Shown here: positions 1 to 8,952 of the stretch, piece by piece | Numbering within the stretch: the stretch's first letter is position 1 | How the letters are laid out: each line of letters begins with the position of its first letter | Source of the DNA: Polaribacter sp. L3A8 | GTDB taxonomy: Bacteria; Bacteroidota; Bacteroidia; Flavobacteriales; Flavobacteriaceae | DNA: 64,000 nucleotides | NCBI RefSeq assembly: GCF_009796785.1 | Contig: NZ_CP047026.1 | Span: 2,710,501-2,774,500 of the forward strand | Reading direction: 5' to 3' | Translations under genes and position numbers: made by a program | Notes under the pieces: generated by a model | Told to the model about the DNA's origin: nothing | The model's database searches: none | What the model saw: the letters and a program-made list of their open reading frames with translations, nothing else

Positions 1-886
1 ATGTTCTTTTAATAGTATTATCTGGTACCCATTGTTGACCATCATGACCTAATTGAATTGACTGATCTATTACGTTATTATATGTTGACCAGTTTGCACC
101 GTCATAGATAAAAAATGCAACAAAACTGTTTACAACTCTAGCACTGCTATCAAATAATTTATACATTACTCCTTCAATATCTCCTTTTTTTGGTAATAAA
201 ACAACTTCTTTACCTTTTAAATACAAAGGAATTTTAGACAATGCTTCATCTTCATTAGAAAACTGGGCTCTAACCTCTCCCATAGCATTGTACTCTGCTA
301 AGGTAATACCGTTAGATTTTTCCCAAGTATCATTTACATAGATAAATCCGTTTTCTACAGTAGTAGTAATACCACTATCATATGCATCATAAGTTAATGC
401 AACTAAAACACGTTCTTCTGGTGTAGGATATAAATAATTTAATAATTGTTGAGCTTGATCATCATTAGAGATATTTGAAAACCTTAATCCAGCTGCAGTA
501 TAATCTCCAGCTTCAACTGTATATGTAATTAAACTCTTCTCATCGTTCTTCTTATTAAACAACTTATAACTTACAAGTGCAGTTGACTTTTTCTTAATAT
601 CTCCATTAGGAGAGTAAGTAACTCCTAACTGAGGATATTTTGCTGATAAAAAACCAGGCAATAATTCTAGAGCTTGCTCTTGGTTACTAAAGTTTGGAAA
701 ACTAAAACCAAAACCACCATCTTCTACATCTGCTGTATAATCATCGTCTGATAATGTAAATACAAGATCGTCTACTAAAGCATCATTTGCTGTAAGTGCG
801 TCTACATCTTCAATTACATCCTCTAATGGATTACATGAAGTAAATACGAACGCTGTAATTGCGAATAAATAAAATATTTTTTTCAT
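1..886 (-). CDS. Lipoprotein partnered with a TonB-dependent receptor (3' end outside window)
   Basis: Seen: an open frame of about 295 codons starts at ATG 886 and runs off the left edge. It begins with a lipoprotein signal (MKKIFYLF..., Cys at residue 18 in the context FTSC), then an acidic linker. Three loosely similar blocks follow, each with a pattern like F-x-N-x-x-x-Q/E-A-x-x-x-L-P, which suggests internal repeats. Its start lies only 12 bases after the stop of the TonB-dependent receptor gene, so the two are very likely cotranscribed. Inference: a surface- or periplasm-facing lipoprotein that helps that receptor, as SusD-like or other partner lipoproteins do. It is not SusD-like in sequence and I do not recognise a named family. 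Confidence is high that it is a gene and low on function. Confidence 0.8.
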   Translation of the reverse strand, partial: MKKIFYLFAITAFVFTSCNPLEDVIEDVDALTANDALVDDLVFTLSDDDYTADVEDGGFGFSFPNFSNQEQALELLPGFLSAKYPQLGVTYSPNGDIKKKSTALVSYKLFNKKNDEKSLITYTVEAGDYTAAGLRFSNISNDDQAQQLLNYLYPTPEERVLVALTYDAYDSGITTTVENGFIYVNDTWEKSNGITLAEYNAMGEVRAQFSNEDEALSKIPLYLKGKEVVLLPKKGDIEGVMYKLFDSSARVVNSFVAFFIYDGANWSTYNNVIDQSIQLGHDGQQWVPDNTIKRT

Positions 887-898
887 TTTTATATATGT

Positions 899-3442
899 TT
901 AAAAATTAATTTTTGCACCAACACTAAATGTTCTACCAGCACCGTAATATACTTGCGCTTCTGCAGCTGTAGAAGCCCCTCTGTCTTGTGCATCTGAGAT
1001 ATAACTAGTATCAAATACATTGTTAACTCTTGCAATAACAGAAGCATCGAAATCACCAAATTTAAATTTATGTCTTAATGCTGTATCAAACAAAGTAAAA
1101 GAAGGAACTTTCCACGCATCTGGCGCTCCAGCTGTACCTCTATCACTAGGGTCGAAATCTGCATATAAATCTGCAAAATAATTAGCATCAACTGTAAAAG
1201 TAGTTTCTGATGTTAATTTGTAGTTTAAACCTAATGCAAGTGTAGTTTGTGCAGCATCACCAACATGTAAGTCTTTAATAAACAAATCTACTTCATCTAC
1301 CTCTACATTATCTTCATTAAATATTTTAACGTTTTCTACATTACTATCCCATCTCCAGTCTCCTAAAGAAGCCATACCTGTAATCTTTAATTTATCTGTA
1401 GCTTTATAAACGAAGTCTACCTCAACACCTTGATGAATTGCATTTACTCCTAAAACGTTTGCAGTTGCTCTAGTACCATCTGGTTGTTGAAAACTCGCAG
1501 TCTCCGTTCTATCTTTCCATAAAGTTCTATATAAATTTAAATTTGCAGTAAATTTTTCTGCTCTAAAAGTATACCCAAGTTCATAACTTGTAATTTTTTG
1601 ATTCGGAGCATCTTCGTTTGTATCTGTATTACTTGAACGACTTGTAAAAATAGCATTAAAATAAGGTGCTCTTTCAAAGTAACCTAAGTTAGCAAAAATA
1701 CCATGATTATCATCTAAATTATAGTTTACACCACCTTTAGTACCAAAACCAATAAAGTTAAATTTTTCTGAAGTTTGTCCTGGATCTGAATCTAAGTAAT
1801 TAAAACGGTCTACTCTTTGGTAAGATGTATTAGAAACGTTTGCAGAAATAAATCCACTAAGGTCGTCTTTAGAATATTCTAATTGTGCAAAGCCACCAAA
1901 CCAGCCAACTTTACCATCATTATCATAAAATATTTTATCTCCTACTTTTGTTTGATTATTTGGGTTGTTTTTATTAGAGTTATCTAAATAATACTGACCT
2001 CCTAATAAATCTGTAACTTCTGTAAAGTGAATTCCTTTATATCCTCTAACATCTACTCCGGTTAAAAAAGTTAACTCTTCTGTAACATCTGTTTTTAAAG
2101 TAGATAAAACACCATACCAAATATGGTCATTTCTAGAAGCTCTTAATATAGATTCAGAACCACTAGTACCTAATGCTTCGTTTTCATCAACAATTTTATC
2201 AAAATCTATAGTTCCTAAAGACCCTATTCTGTAGTCATCATTATCAAAGTTAAATTTATTAACTCCACTAAAACCCCCACCACCACCTGTTCCAAAAGAA
2301 ACATATGCAGCTGTAGATACTAACGTCTTATCACTAACATTCCAGTAATGATTTAAAGATACTTGCGGTTTGTGATAAAAATTGTCTTCAGAATTTGTTT
2401 CCTGACCATTTTTATACCCCCAATCTGAATTATATTTTCTTCCGCTTTCACTTGCTCTAAAAGTAGAAATTAAATGTCTATTTTGTCTTTGACCGTGTTG
2501 TTGTTTTGCACCAAAAGCAGTTAAAGATAATTTATGAGCTTCATTAAATTGTTTTGTAATATTAACAAAGTAATTAAAACCTTTAAAAGAAGTACCATCT
2601 ACATATCCTCTTCCTTCTGTTGAAGAAGCAGAAACAGAAACAGCAATACCATTATCCATCATCCCTGTAGAGTAAGTAAGACCAAATTTACTATATCCGT
2701 CATTTGCTAAAGAATATCCTAAATTACCTCCTTCTTCTACATCAGAAGTTTTTGTTAAAATATTTATAGTACCACCAATAGAAGGTACAGCTACTTTAGA
2801 AGCACCTAAACCTCTTTGCACTTGCATTGCAGAAGTAACATCTCCTAAACCGGCCCAATTAGACCAAAATACTCTACCATTTTCCATATCGTTAACAGGT
2901 ACTCCGTTAATCATTACGGCAACGTTTTCTGAATTAAAACCACGTAAATTTATACGTCCATCTCCATAACCACCACCAGATTTAGTAGCGTATACTCCAG
3001 GAGTAGATTTTAAAACCTCAGGAAATTCTTGTGTTCCTAATTTTAATTCGATATCTGCTGCTTTAATTGTTGAAACCGCAACAGGCGTTTTTCTATCTAT
3101 TGCAAAAGAAGTTGCTGTAACAATAATTTCATCTAAAGAACCAGAATCTTCTTCTAATTTAATAGATTTAAAATTAGATTTAGAAGCAGAAAAAACAAAC
3201 TCTCTAGTTTTGTAGCCTATAAAAGAGACTATCATAACGCCTGAATTTGTTTTTGCTGTTAAAGTAAATTTTCCATCAAAATCTGTTGATGTACCGTTTG
3301 CTGTACCTTTTACAACAATACTTGCTCCTGGTAATGGTTGGTTTGTATCATCTACAACTGTCCCAGTAATTTTAGTTTGTCCTAAAATTGTAGCCGATAC
3401 AAATAGTAAGGCTACTAATAATAAGTTTTTAAAATTTCTCAT
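899..3442 (-). CDS. TonB-dependent outer-membrane receptor with carboxypeptidase-like N-terminal domain
   Basis: An 847-residue outer-membrane transporter. A signal peptide (residues 1 to about 22) is followed by a CarboxypepD_reg-like domain (about 24-105, with the typical GTVVDDTNQPLPGASIVVKG start). Then come a plug domain (about 115-235, INLRGFNSENVAVMINGVPV) and a 22-stranded-type barrel. The chain ends in Phe (VGAKINF), as expected for insertion by the Bam machinery. Plug and barrel resemble classical TonB receptors (siderophore or cobalamin type) more than SusC, and the length is below SusC size. The downstream gene encodes a lipoprotein 12 bases away, so this is a receptor-lipoprotein pair. 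The substrate cannot be read from sequence. A promoter is uncertain: GAATTTTG near 3472-3479 only partly fits the Bacteroidota -7 consensus. Confidence 0.93.
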   Translation of the reverse strand: MRNFKNLLLVALLFVSATILGQTKITGTVVDDTNQPLPGASIVVKGTANGTSTDFDGKFTLTAKTNSGVMIVSFIGYKTREFVFSASKSNFKSIKLEEDSGSLDEIIVTATSFAIDRKTPVAVSTIKAADIELKLGTQEFPEVLKSTPGVYATKSGGGYGDGRINLRGFNSENVAVMINGVPVNDMENGRVFWSNWAGLGDVTSAMQVQRGLGASKVAVPSIGGTINILTKTSDVEEGGNLGYSLANDGYSKFGLTYSTGMMDNGIAVSVSASSTEGRGYVDGTSFKGFNYFVNITKQFNEAHKLSLTAFGAKQQHGQRQNRHLISTFRASESGRKYNSDWGYKNGQETNSEDNFYHKPQVSLNHYWNVSDKTLVSTAAYVSFGTGGGGGFSGVNKFNFDNDDYRIGSLGTIDFDKIVDENEALGTSGSESILRASRNDHIWYGVLSTLKTDVTEELTFLTGVDVRGYKGIHFTEVTDLLGGQYYLDNSNKNNPNNQTKVGDKIFYDNDGKVGWFGGFAQLEYSKDDLSGFISANVSNTSYQRVDRFNYLDSDPGQTSEKFNFIGFGTKGGVNYNLDDNHGIFANLGYFERAPYFNAIFTSRSSNTDTNEDAPNQKITSYELGYTFRAEKFTANLNLYRTLWKDRTETASFQQPDGTRATANVLGVNAIHQGVEVDFVYKATDKLKITGMASLGDWRWDSNVENVKIFNEDNVEVDEVDLFIKDLHVGDAAQTTLALGLNYKLTSETTFTVDANYFADLYADFDPSDRGTAGAPDAWKVPSFTLFDTALRHKFKFGDFDASVIARVNNVFDTSYISDAQDRGASTAAEAQVYYGAGRTFSVGAKINF

Positions 3443-3656
3443 TGTTTAATTTTATGTTATTAAATGTTCTGCAAAATTCCTCTTTTTGTAGAGTTCTAAT
3501 GTTAATTTAATGTTAAGCTTTAACAAAAAATTAAGACAAATAATCACATAAAATATTTTTTTTATACTGATAATCAAACTGTTAAAAATAAACAGATATG
3601 TTAACAAAAGTTAACTAAATAATTAATAGTTTAAAAAACAGGACAAAAAACTAAAT

Positions 3657-5225
3657 TTAAGATTTATTCAATAATTTTTTCGCCATTTCTTTACCAAGTT
3701 CTACACCAAATTGATCGTAGCTATAAATGTTCCATAAAATTCCTTGTGTATAAATTTTATGTTCATAAAGTGCTATTAGTTTTCCTAAAGAACGTGGTGT
3801 TAATTTATCAAAAAGAATGGCGTTACTTGGTCTGTTTCCTTCAAAAACTTTAAAAGGTAAAAGTGTAGCAATTTTATCTTCATCACCAGAAAACTTTAAC
3901 TCTAAATGCACTTCTTCTTTTGTTTTACCAAAAGCCAATGCATCCATTTGACCATAATAATTAGACATTAATTTTTTTTGATGATCTGTTAAACCATATA
4001 AAGACTCTTTGTAACCAATAAAATCTGCAGGAATTAATTTAGTTCCTTGATGTACCAATTGCATAAAAGCATGCTGCATATTTGTACCTGTGCTTCCCCA
4101 AACAATGGTACCTGTTTGGTAAGTTACTTTTTCTCCGTTTCTGTCTACACCTTTTCCATTACTTTCCATAATAGCTTGTTGTAAATAATCTGGAAGTTTT
4201 GCTAAGTACTGAGAATAGGGTAAAACGGCCTCTGTTTCTGCACCGTAAAAGTTATTATACCAAATACTTAACAATGCTAAAATTACAGGGATATTTGTAT
4301 CAAAATCTTCATTTTTATAATGAATATCCATTTCTTCGGCTCCTTCTAAAAGTTGCTTATAGTTATCGAAACCTACAGACAAACTAATAGACAAACCAAC
4401 ACCTGACCAAAGAGAAAAACGTCCTCCAACCCAATTCCACATCGGAAAAACGTTACCTTTATCTATACCAAAATTATCTACTGCTTCTAAATTTGTAGAA
4501 ACTGCCACAAAATGTTTTGGAATATCAAAAATAGTTGCCGATTTTAAAAACCAATTTTTAAGCGTTTCTGCATTGGTAATAGTTTCTTGTGTTGTAAATG
4601 TTTTAGATACAATTACAAATAAGGTTGTTTCTGGGTTTAAAAATTTAATAACTTCAGAAACATGATCTCCATCTACATTAGAAACAAAATGAGTGGTTAA
4701 TTGATTTTTGTAATATTTTAAGGATTCTACAACCATATCTGGCCCTAGATCAGAACCTCCAATACCAATATTTACAATATCTGTAATAGATTTGCCTGTA
4801 TATCCTTTCCATTTACCAGAAATAACTTTGTTAGAAAAACTTTTAATTTTTCTTAGGGCTGCTTGTATTTGTGGCTTCACATTTTTCCCTTCAACTAAAA
4901 CAGGTTCATCAGAAGTACTTCTTAACGCAGTATGTAAAACTTCTCTACCTTCTGTTACGTTAATAACTTCTCCTGCAAATTGCTTTTCTATAGCATCTTT
5001 TAAATCAACTTCTTTGGCTAAATCTAGTAACAAACTAATTGTTTCTTTAGTAACTCTATTTTTAGAAAAATCTACCAATAAGTCATCAAATTTTAAAGAA
5101 AAATCTTCTTTTCTATTTGCATCCTTATATAAATCTTTAATATTGATATCTTTAATATCGTTAAAATGATATGTTAATGCTGCCCAAGCATTTGTTGTAG
5201 TTGGGTTGATGTTTTTTAAAGCCAT
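3657..5225 (-). CDS. pgi: Glucose-6-phosphate isomerase
   Basis: Interconverts glucose 6-phosphate and fructose 6-phosphate in the cytoplasm (glycolysis and gluconeogenesis). The 522-residue protein shows the PGI signatures: [13 protein letters not shown] near residue 152, the SKTFTTQET sugar-phosphate loop near 208, the region around [12 protein letters not shown] near 266, and the C-terminal block [12 protein letters not shown]. Length fits the bacterial family, although slightly shorter than the E. coli enzyme. The gene starts 6 bases after the stop of the M23 lipoprotein gene, so both probably share the promoter upstream of that gene. The only oddity is this pairing of a glycolytic gene with a wall hydrolase, which is probably just a shared transcript. 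Confidence 0.97.
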   Translation of the reverse strand: MALKNINPTTTNAWAALTYHFNDIKDINIKDLYKDANRKEDFSLKFDDLLVDFSKNRVTKETISLLLDLAKEVDLKDAIEKQFAGEVINVTEGREVLHTALRSTSDEPVLVEGKNVKPQIQAALRKIKSFSNKVISGKWKGYTGKSITDIVNIGIGGSDLGPDMVVESLKYYKNQLTTHFVSNVDGDHVSEVIKFLNPETTLFVIVSKTFTTQETITNAETLKNWFLKSATIFDIPKHFVAVSTNLEAVDNFGIDKGNVFPMWNWVGGRFSLWSGVGLSISLSVGFDNYKQLLEGAEEMDIHYKNEDFDTNIPVILALLSIWYNNFYGAETEAVLPYSQYLAKLPDYLQQAIMESNGKGVDRNGEKVTYQTGTIVWGSTGTNMQHAFMQLVHQGTKLIPADFIGYKESLYGLTDHQKKLMSNYYGQMDALAFGKTKEEVHLELKFSGDEDKIATLLPFKVFEGNRPSNAILFDKLTPRSLGKLIALYEHKIYTQGILWNIYSYDQFGVELGKEMAKKLLNKS

Positions 5226-5231
5226 TTTATT

Positions 5232-6500
5232 TTAATTTTGTGCAATTTTCTCTATCACCTCTGGCTCTTTAACCGGAAGTACTTTATTTTCTAATTGATA
5301 TTTAAGCGGTTTAATATACTCTAAATATTTAGGTTTTAAACTTTTCTTTAAAGGTTCTGCAGAGGGTAGTTTCTCCTTAAAAGGGTCTACTTGCTTGCCA
5401 TGTTTCCAAAAACGATAACATACATGTGGTCCACCTGTATTCCCCGTCATACCTACCCAACCAATTACATCTCCTTGTTTTACGTATTGCCCTTTATTAA
5501 CTTTACGTTTTTTCATGTGTAAATACTGCGTAGAGTACGTACTATTATGTTTAATCTTTACATAATTACCATTTCCTCCTCTTCTTGCAGACTCAGAAAC
5601 GGTTCCACTTGCTGTTGCTAAAATTGGTGTACCAATATTGGCCGCAAAATCAGTCCCTTTATGTGGTCTTATCTTATTACCGTAATATGCTATCCTTCTT
5701 CTTAAATTGTATCTCGAAGAAATTCTATATTGAAATTTTATAGGTGATTTTAAAAACTGACTACGAAGCATGTTTCCGTTTTCATCATAGTATTCTGGAA
5801 TTCCTTTTATAGAATCTGCCACGTATCTAAAAGCAAGTAAATTTGTTCCATTATGCTTAAATACTGCCGATTTAATTTCTCCATAGCCTGCAAAAAGAGA
5901 GTCTTTTATGTACTTCTCTTCAAAAACGAGCTTAAAAGTATCTCCTTTCTGTAGTTTGTAAAAATCTAAAGTCCAAGCATAAATATCTGCAACAGCATAC
6001 GTTAAATTTGCTGATAAATGTAAACTATCCATTGCATTAGAAAGATTAGAATGAATTTCTCCTTCTACAATTTTTTCTACTGTTTTTATTGGCTGAACAT
6101 AAGTATGTGCAGCTATTATAGAATCTTTAAAATCTATAACCGTAGCGTTAATTAAATTATCCTTATAAATAAAAACCTTGGCCTCCTCTAAAGAGTCTTT
6201 ACTAGATAAAATTACATAAGGTTTTCCTGCTCTTAATCTTCTAACATCAAAAACATCTTTTATAGAAGTAGTAATTTCACTAATTTTTGGGTAATCTACA
6301 TGATGCCTATCTAAAATAGCGCCAAAACTTTCGCCTCTTCTAATAGTATCTTGTATTACTTTATAATCTTCTATTTTATACCCAAATTTATAAACAGGTT
6401 TAGGTTTTACTTTTTTAGGTACTGTTACGGGTTTTTTAACATCTTTTTTACAAGATGAAAACGAGGTAATTAAAACTAAAAGGAGGATTATTTTTTTCAA
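5232..6500 (-). CDS. M23-family peptidoglycan peptidase lipoprotein
   Basis: A 422-residue envelope protein. A lipoprotein signal (Cys17 in SFSSC) is followed by a basic, proline-rich stretch. An OapA/LysM-like N-terminal region follows (IRRGESFGAILDRHHVDYPKI is typical of this arrangement), with the M23 metallopeptidase domain at about 275-385. The first zinc-ligand motif HKGTD is intact. Where most M23 enzymes have HLHFE, this one reads HVCYRF, so the second His is Cys. Known role of the family: cleavage of peptide cross-links in peptidoglycan, or regulation of amidases when catalytically dead. The replaced ligand makes activity uncertain. The pgi gene follows 6 bases downstream. A consensus -7 box lies 27 bases before the start codon. 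Confidence 0.9.
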   Translation of the reverse strand: MKKIILLLVLITSFSSCKKDVKKPVTVPKKVKPKPVYKFGYKIEDYKVIQDTIRRGESFGAILDRHHVDYPKISEITTSIKDVFDVRRLRAGKPYVILSSKDSLEEAKVFIYKDNLINATVIDFKDSIIAAHTYVQPIKTVEKIVEGEIHSNLSNAMDSLHLSANLTYAVADIYAWTLDFYKLQKGDTFKLVFEEKYIKDSLFAGYGEIKSAVFKHNGTNLLAFRYVADSIKGIPEYYDENGNMLRSQFLKSPIKFQYRISSRYNLRRRIAYYGNKIRPHKGTDFAANIGTPILATASGTVSESARRGGNGNYVKIKHNSTYSTQYLHMKKRKVNKGQYVKQGDVIGWVGMTGNTGGPHVCYRFWKHGKQVDPFKEKLPSAEPLKKSLKPKYLEYIKPLKYQLENKVLPVKEPEVIEKIAQN

Positions 6501-6526
6501 AAATATGTGCTATTGAATGTAGTCTT

Positions 6527-6534
6527 CAAAAGTA
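6527..6534 (-). promoter_or_regulatory. Bacteroidota-type -7 box for the M23-pgi operon
   Basis: On the minus strand the sequence reads TACTTTTG, a full match to the TAnnTTTG -7 consensus of Bacteroidota. It lies about 27 bases before ATG 6500. The -33 TTG element is not clear. Confidence 0.55.
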
Positions 6535-6601
6535 CAAATAAAAAAGTTTTTTTAGGTTGCTATCTTAATGAACTTCCTAAATCGGTTTCGTTAAAAATTT
6601 C

Positions 6602-7372
6602 TTAATATTTAATAAAAGGATTTGCTAACCCCTTATAAGACTCTAATTCCGCTCTTAAAGAACCAACTGCTAAATCTGCTTTCATTTTAATAGGAATTTT
6701 ATTAGCATCATCAGTAATCCAAAGCGTAACACTTTCTTGTGCTTTAAAAACTCTACCAGACTGTACTAATGGTCTAAAAATAAGTGTTTTAACTTTACCG
6801 AATTTTGTTTTTAACGTTTCTCTTCCTATAAAACGTAATTTAAAAGGATATACCTGAGAATCTAAAAACATATCTATGGCAATTTCCTCTCCCTTATTCA
6901 TATTTTTAACATCTTTATTTCTTAAATAATAGAATGAAGAAAGGATGTCTTGCACATTAGAAAAAGAGACAGACGTATCTTTTTGCATTGTAAAATCTTG
7001 AACGTATGCTTTATTAGAATTATAATTAAATGAAGTAATTCTATGTTTTTTATAGCCACCTTCGTCAATTTTTCTTTTAAAAAGATAAGGCTTCACGGTA
7101 TCTTTATCAAAATAACTCTCATATTTATCATCCACACTAAAAAACCATTTTATCATACCAGAGGTCCAACCTGTACCTTTAGTATAAAACACTTTTTTAC
7201 CATTTAAATCTTTTTCTTGTACTTCTAAAACGGCAGTTCCTGCTCTTAAAAAGCCACTGTAACTCATTTTATAACGTAACAACTCTCCGCTTTTAAAAGC
7301 AACTGAATTTTCTTGACTATTAGTAATTGTCAAGAAAAAAAGGGTCAAAAATAATAGGGTATATTTTTTCAT
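6602..7372 (-). CDS. DUF3108 domain protein, periplasmic
   Basis: I chose ATG 7372 because it gives a clean signal peptide (MKKYTLLFLTLFFLTITNSQ). A longer in-frame start at 7432 adds only 20 residues and lies inside the upstream terminator stem. The mature protein of about 237 residues contains the DUF3108 pattern: early FKSGELLRYKMSYSGF-like strand, the W-F-F-S-V-D-D-x-Y-E-S-Y-F-D block near 80, and later LWITDDANKIPIKMK. The family is predicted to be a periplasmic beta-barrel-like or LolA/LolB-like fold, possibly lipid-linked, with no proven function. It sits alone between the M23 gene and tryptophan dioxygenase, each separated by more than 100 bases. Confidence 0.85.
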   Translation of the reverse strand: MKKYTLLFLTLFFLTITNSQENSVAFKSGELLRYKMSYSGFLRAGTAVLEVQEKDLNGKKVFYTKGTGWTSGMIKWFFSVDDKYESYFDKDTVKPYLFKRKIDEGGYKKHRITSFNYNSNKAYVQDFTMQKDTSVSFSNVQDILSSFYYLRNKDVKNMNKGEEIAIDMFLDSQVYPFKLRFIGRETLKTKFGKVKTLIFRPLVQSGRVFKAQESVTLWITDDANKIPIKMKADLAVGSLRAELESYKGLANPFIKY

Positions 7373-7422
7373 ATTAAACCAAACATATAAAAAAGTAATG
7401 ACAATTACCGTTCCAAAATAAA

Positions 7423-7459
7423 AAAAAACCATTTACTAACTATTTGTAAATGGTTTTTT
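7423..7459 (-). terminator. Rho-independent terminator after kynA
   Basis: A 14-base stem (AAAAAACCATTTAC paired with GTAAATGGTTTTTT) with a 9-base loop. It ends in a T run when read on the minus strand, downstream of the kynA stop. Confidence 0.75.
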
Positions 7460-7565
7460 AATATAAATGTATGTTACTATAAGCCAATCTAATTGATCGT
7501 AAAATTTAACAAGATTGCCCTTTTTATTTATACCGTAAATATTTCTAACAATAAATTATTTAATT

Positions 7566-8483
7566 TTAAAACGTACCCCAATTTTTTAACTCTTCTTCAC
7601 TCCACAAGTACGGATAAAAAATTCTTCGTTGATATTTTGGATGCATATATTTACGCCAATTACTACCTCCTGTAGCTTTTAATTCAGAATCATTACCACC
7701 AATATATTTTGCAGCAGCATTGTAATGAGCCATTACCCACTTTACGTTTACTGTATAATCATAATGACGCATGGCTTTGATTAAATCTTTATTTTCTTGC
7801 ACTTCTTTAGGCAACTGTTTAAATTTTAAAGACAAATTAATATCATTATAATCTTCCATAAAATCGATAAAATCTCCCATATATTTTTTTTCAAAAAGAG
7901 TTAATAAAGTCGATTTCTGCCCTGTTGTATAATTTTTACCTGCTGCTTGCCAATACAAATGATTATAGGCATTTTTAAATGACGAATTTCTATCGATATC
8001 GTCCCTAAAACGAACATCAATTAAATTTATTAATTCTGTGGATGCAAATTCTATTTTACGGTATTGTGCACTTTGAAAACCACTTGCAGGCGTTAATGTA
8101 TTTCTAAATTTTAGATACTGCTCTTTCTCCATTCCATCTGCCATTACATTAAAAGAACTACAAAGCATATCAAAATACCTGCTAATTCTACCTAAATGCA
8201 TCGAAAACCTATCTGCTGTAACTTCAATTGTTTTTGCTACTTGGTCAATTTCCCACAAAATCATTTTAAACAACAACTCATTTACTTGATGGTACATGAT
8301 AAAAACCATTTCGTCTGGTTGCGTAGTTCTTGGAGTTTGCAAACCAAGTAAAGCATCTGTTTGAATATAATCCCAATACGTTATTGGCGTACTCCAAAGC
8401 AAACCCTCTAACATAGAATCTACAGGCACACCTAATTTATCGTACTTTTCTTCTATTGCTTTTAAAATTTCGTCTCTGTTCAT
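7566..8483 (-). CDS. kynA: Tryptophan 2,3-dioxygenase
   Basis: A haem enzyme that opens the indole ring of L-tryptophan to N-formylkynurenine, the first step of the kynurenine route. The 305-residue length is normal. Visible family motifs: TYWDYIQTDALLGLQ (about 35-49), the substrate and haem region MYHQVNELLFKMIL (about 63-76, with the conserved active-site His), ASGFQSAQYRKIE (about 132-144), and the late haem-ligand segment around YDYTVNVKWVMAHY (about 242-255). It has its own terminator downstream. It lies beside 4-hydroxyphenylpyruvate and homogentisate dioxygenases on the same strand, but with gaps of several hundred bases, so this is a functional neighbourhood for aromatic amino acid catabolism and not a tight operon. 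Confidence 0.95.
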   Translation of the reverse strand: MNRDEILKAIEEKYDKLGVPVDSMLEGLLWSTPITYWDYIQTDALLGLQTPRTTQPDEMVFIMYHQVNELLFKMILWEIDQVAKTIEVTADRFSMHLGRISRYFDMLCSSFNVMADGMEKEQYLKFRNTLTPASGFQSAQYRKIEFASTELINLIDVRFRDDIDRNSSFKNAYNHLYWQAAGKNYTTGQKSTLLTLFEKKYMGDFIDFMEDYNDINLSLKFKQLPKEVQENKDLIKAMRHYDYTVNVKWVMAHYNAAAKYIGGNDSELKATGGSNWRKYMHPKYQRRIFYPYLWSEEELKNWGTF

Positions 8484-8611
8484 TTTTTTTTAAGAATCAA
8501 GATAATTAGAGCCAAGAAACAAGAAATTTTTGATTTTTGGACATTTTGAATGCAATTTAATATAAAAAATAAAAATTATTTCATCTTTCTATTGAAGTTT
8601 TATTAAAACAA

Positions 8612-8640
8612 AAAACCAAGAATTAAGTTGTTAAATCCTG
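8612..8640 (+). repeat. Direct repeat, copy 1 (partner at 8911-8938)
   Basis: It begins AAAACCAAGAATTAAG and ends GTTAAATCCTG. The second copy begins AAAACAAGAACTAAG and ends GTTAAATCTTG. They differ at a handful of positions and by one base in length. Confidence 0.6.
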
Positions 8641-8683
8641 AAAATCTTATAAGTGTAAAACAGAAAATCAATTATTTTTATTT

Positions 8684-8757
8684 GGGTGTTTTAACGGGCT
8701 TTCCATTATATCTTTTTGCCGAAAAGTCAAAAAGGATGCCATTGCAATCCCTAACAC
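8684..8757 (-). repeat. Dispersed hairpin repeat, copy A
   Basis: Read on the minus strand it starts GTTAGGGATTG, continues with GGCATCCTTTTTG, a loop, CAAAAAG, ATATAATG and AAAGCCCG. The same order of blocks occurs at 10401-10457 (degenerate) and 12341-12419. Confidence 0.7.
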
Positions 8758-8910
8758 TCATTAAATACTTTGCTGATTTTAGTCAAAAATTTGATTATAA
8801 TTTACGTATAAATCATAAAAAAACATCTACAAGGTTTTAAAAAAAACCTGTAAAACAACTAGTATTAAACTGTTACTACCACTAAAAATTAAAGATTTAT
8901 AAACATAAAA

Positions 8911-8938
8911 AAAACAAGAACTAAGGTGTTAAATCTTG
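8911..8938 (+). repeat. Direct repeat, copy 2 (partner at 8612-8640)
   Basis: Second member of the near-identical pair described at 8612-8640. It lies just before the hppD stop. Confidence 0.6.
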
Positions 8939-8952
8939 ATTCTTGATTCTTT

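Larger units (their letters stand above)
8484..8952. other. Intergenic region rich in repeats
   Basis: No convincing gene was found. It contains a near-identical direct repeat pair (8612-8640 and 8911-8938, about 28 bases), one copy of a dispersed hairpin repeat (8684-8757), and an AAGGTTTT/AAAACCT-type small hairpin near 8829-8855. The direct repeats flank about 270 bases and may mark an old insertion. Confidence 0.5.

Noticed and set aside
3600..3615. GTTAACAAAAGTTAAC as an operator for the TonB receptor gene.
   Set aside because: Short, AT-rich, about 160 bases upstream, and without a matching site elsewhere; too weak to call.
8628..8840. 70-codon plus-strand frame between kynA and hppD.
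   Set aside because: It runs through the dispersed hairpin repeat and one of the direct repeats, so it is explained by non-coding repeats.
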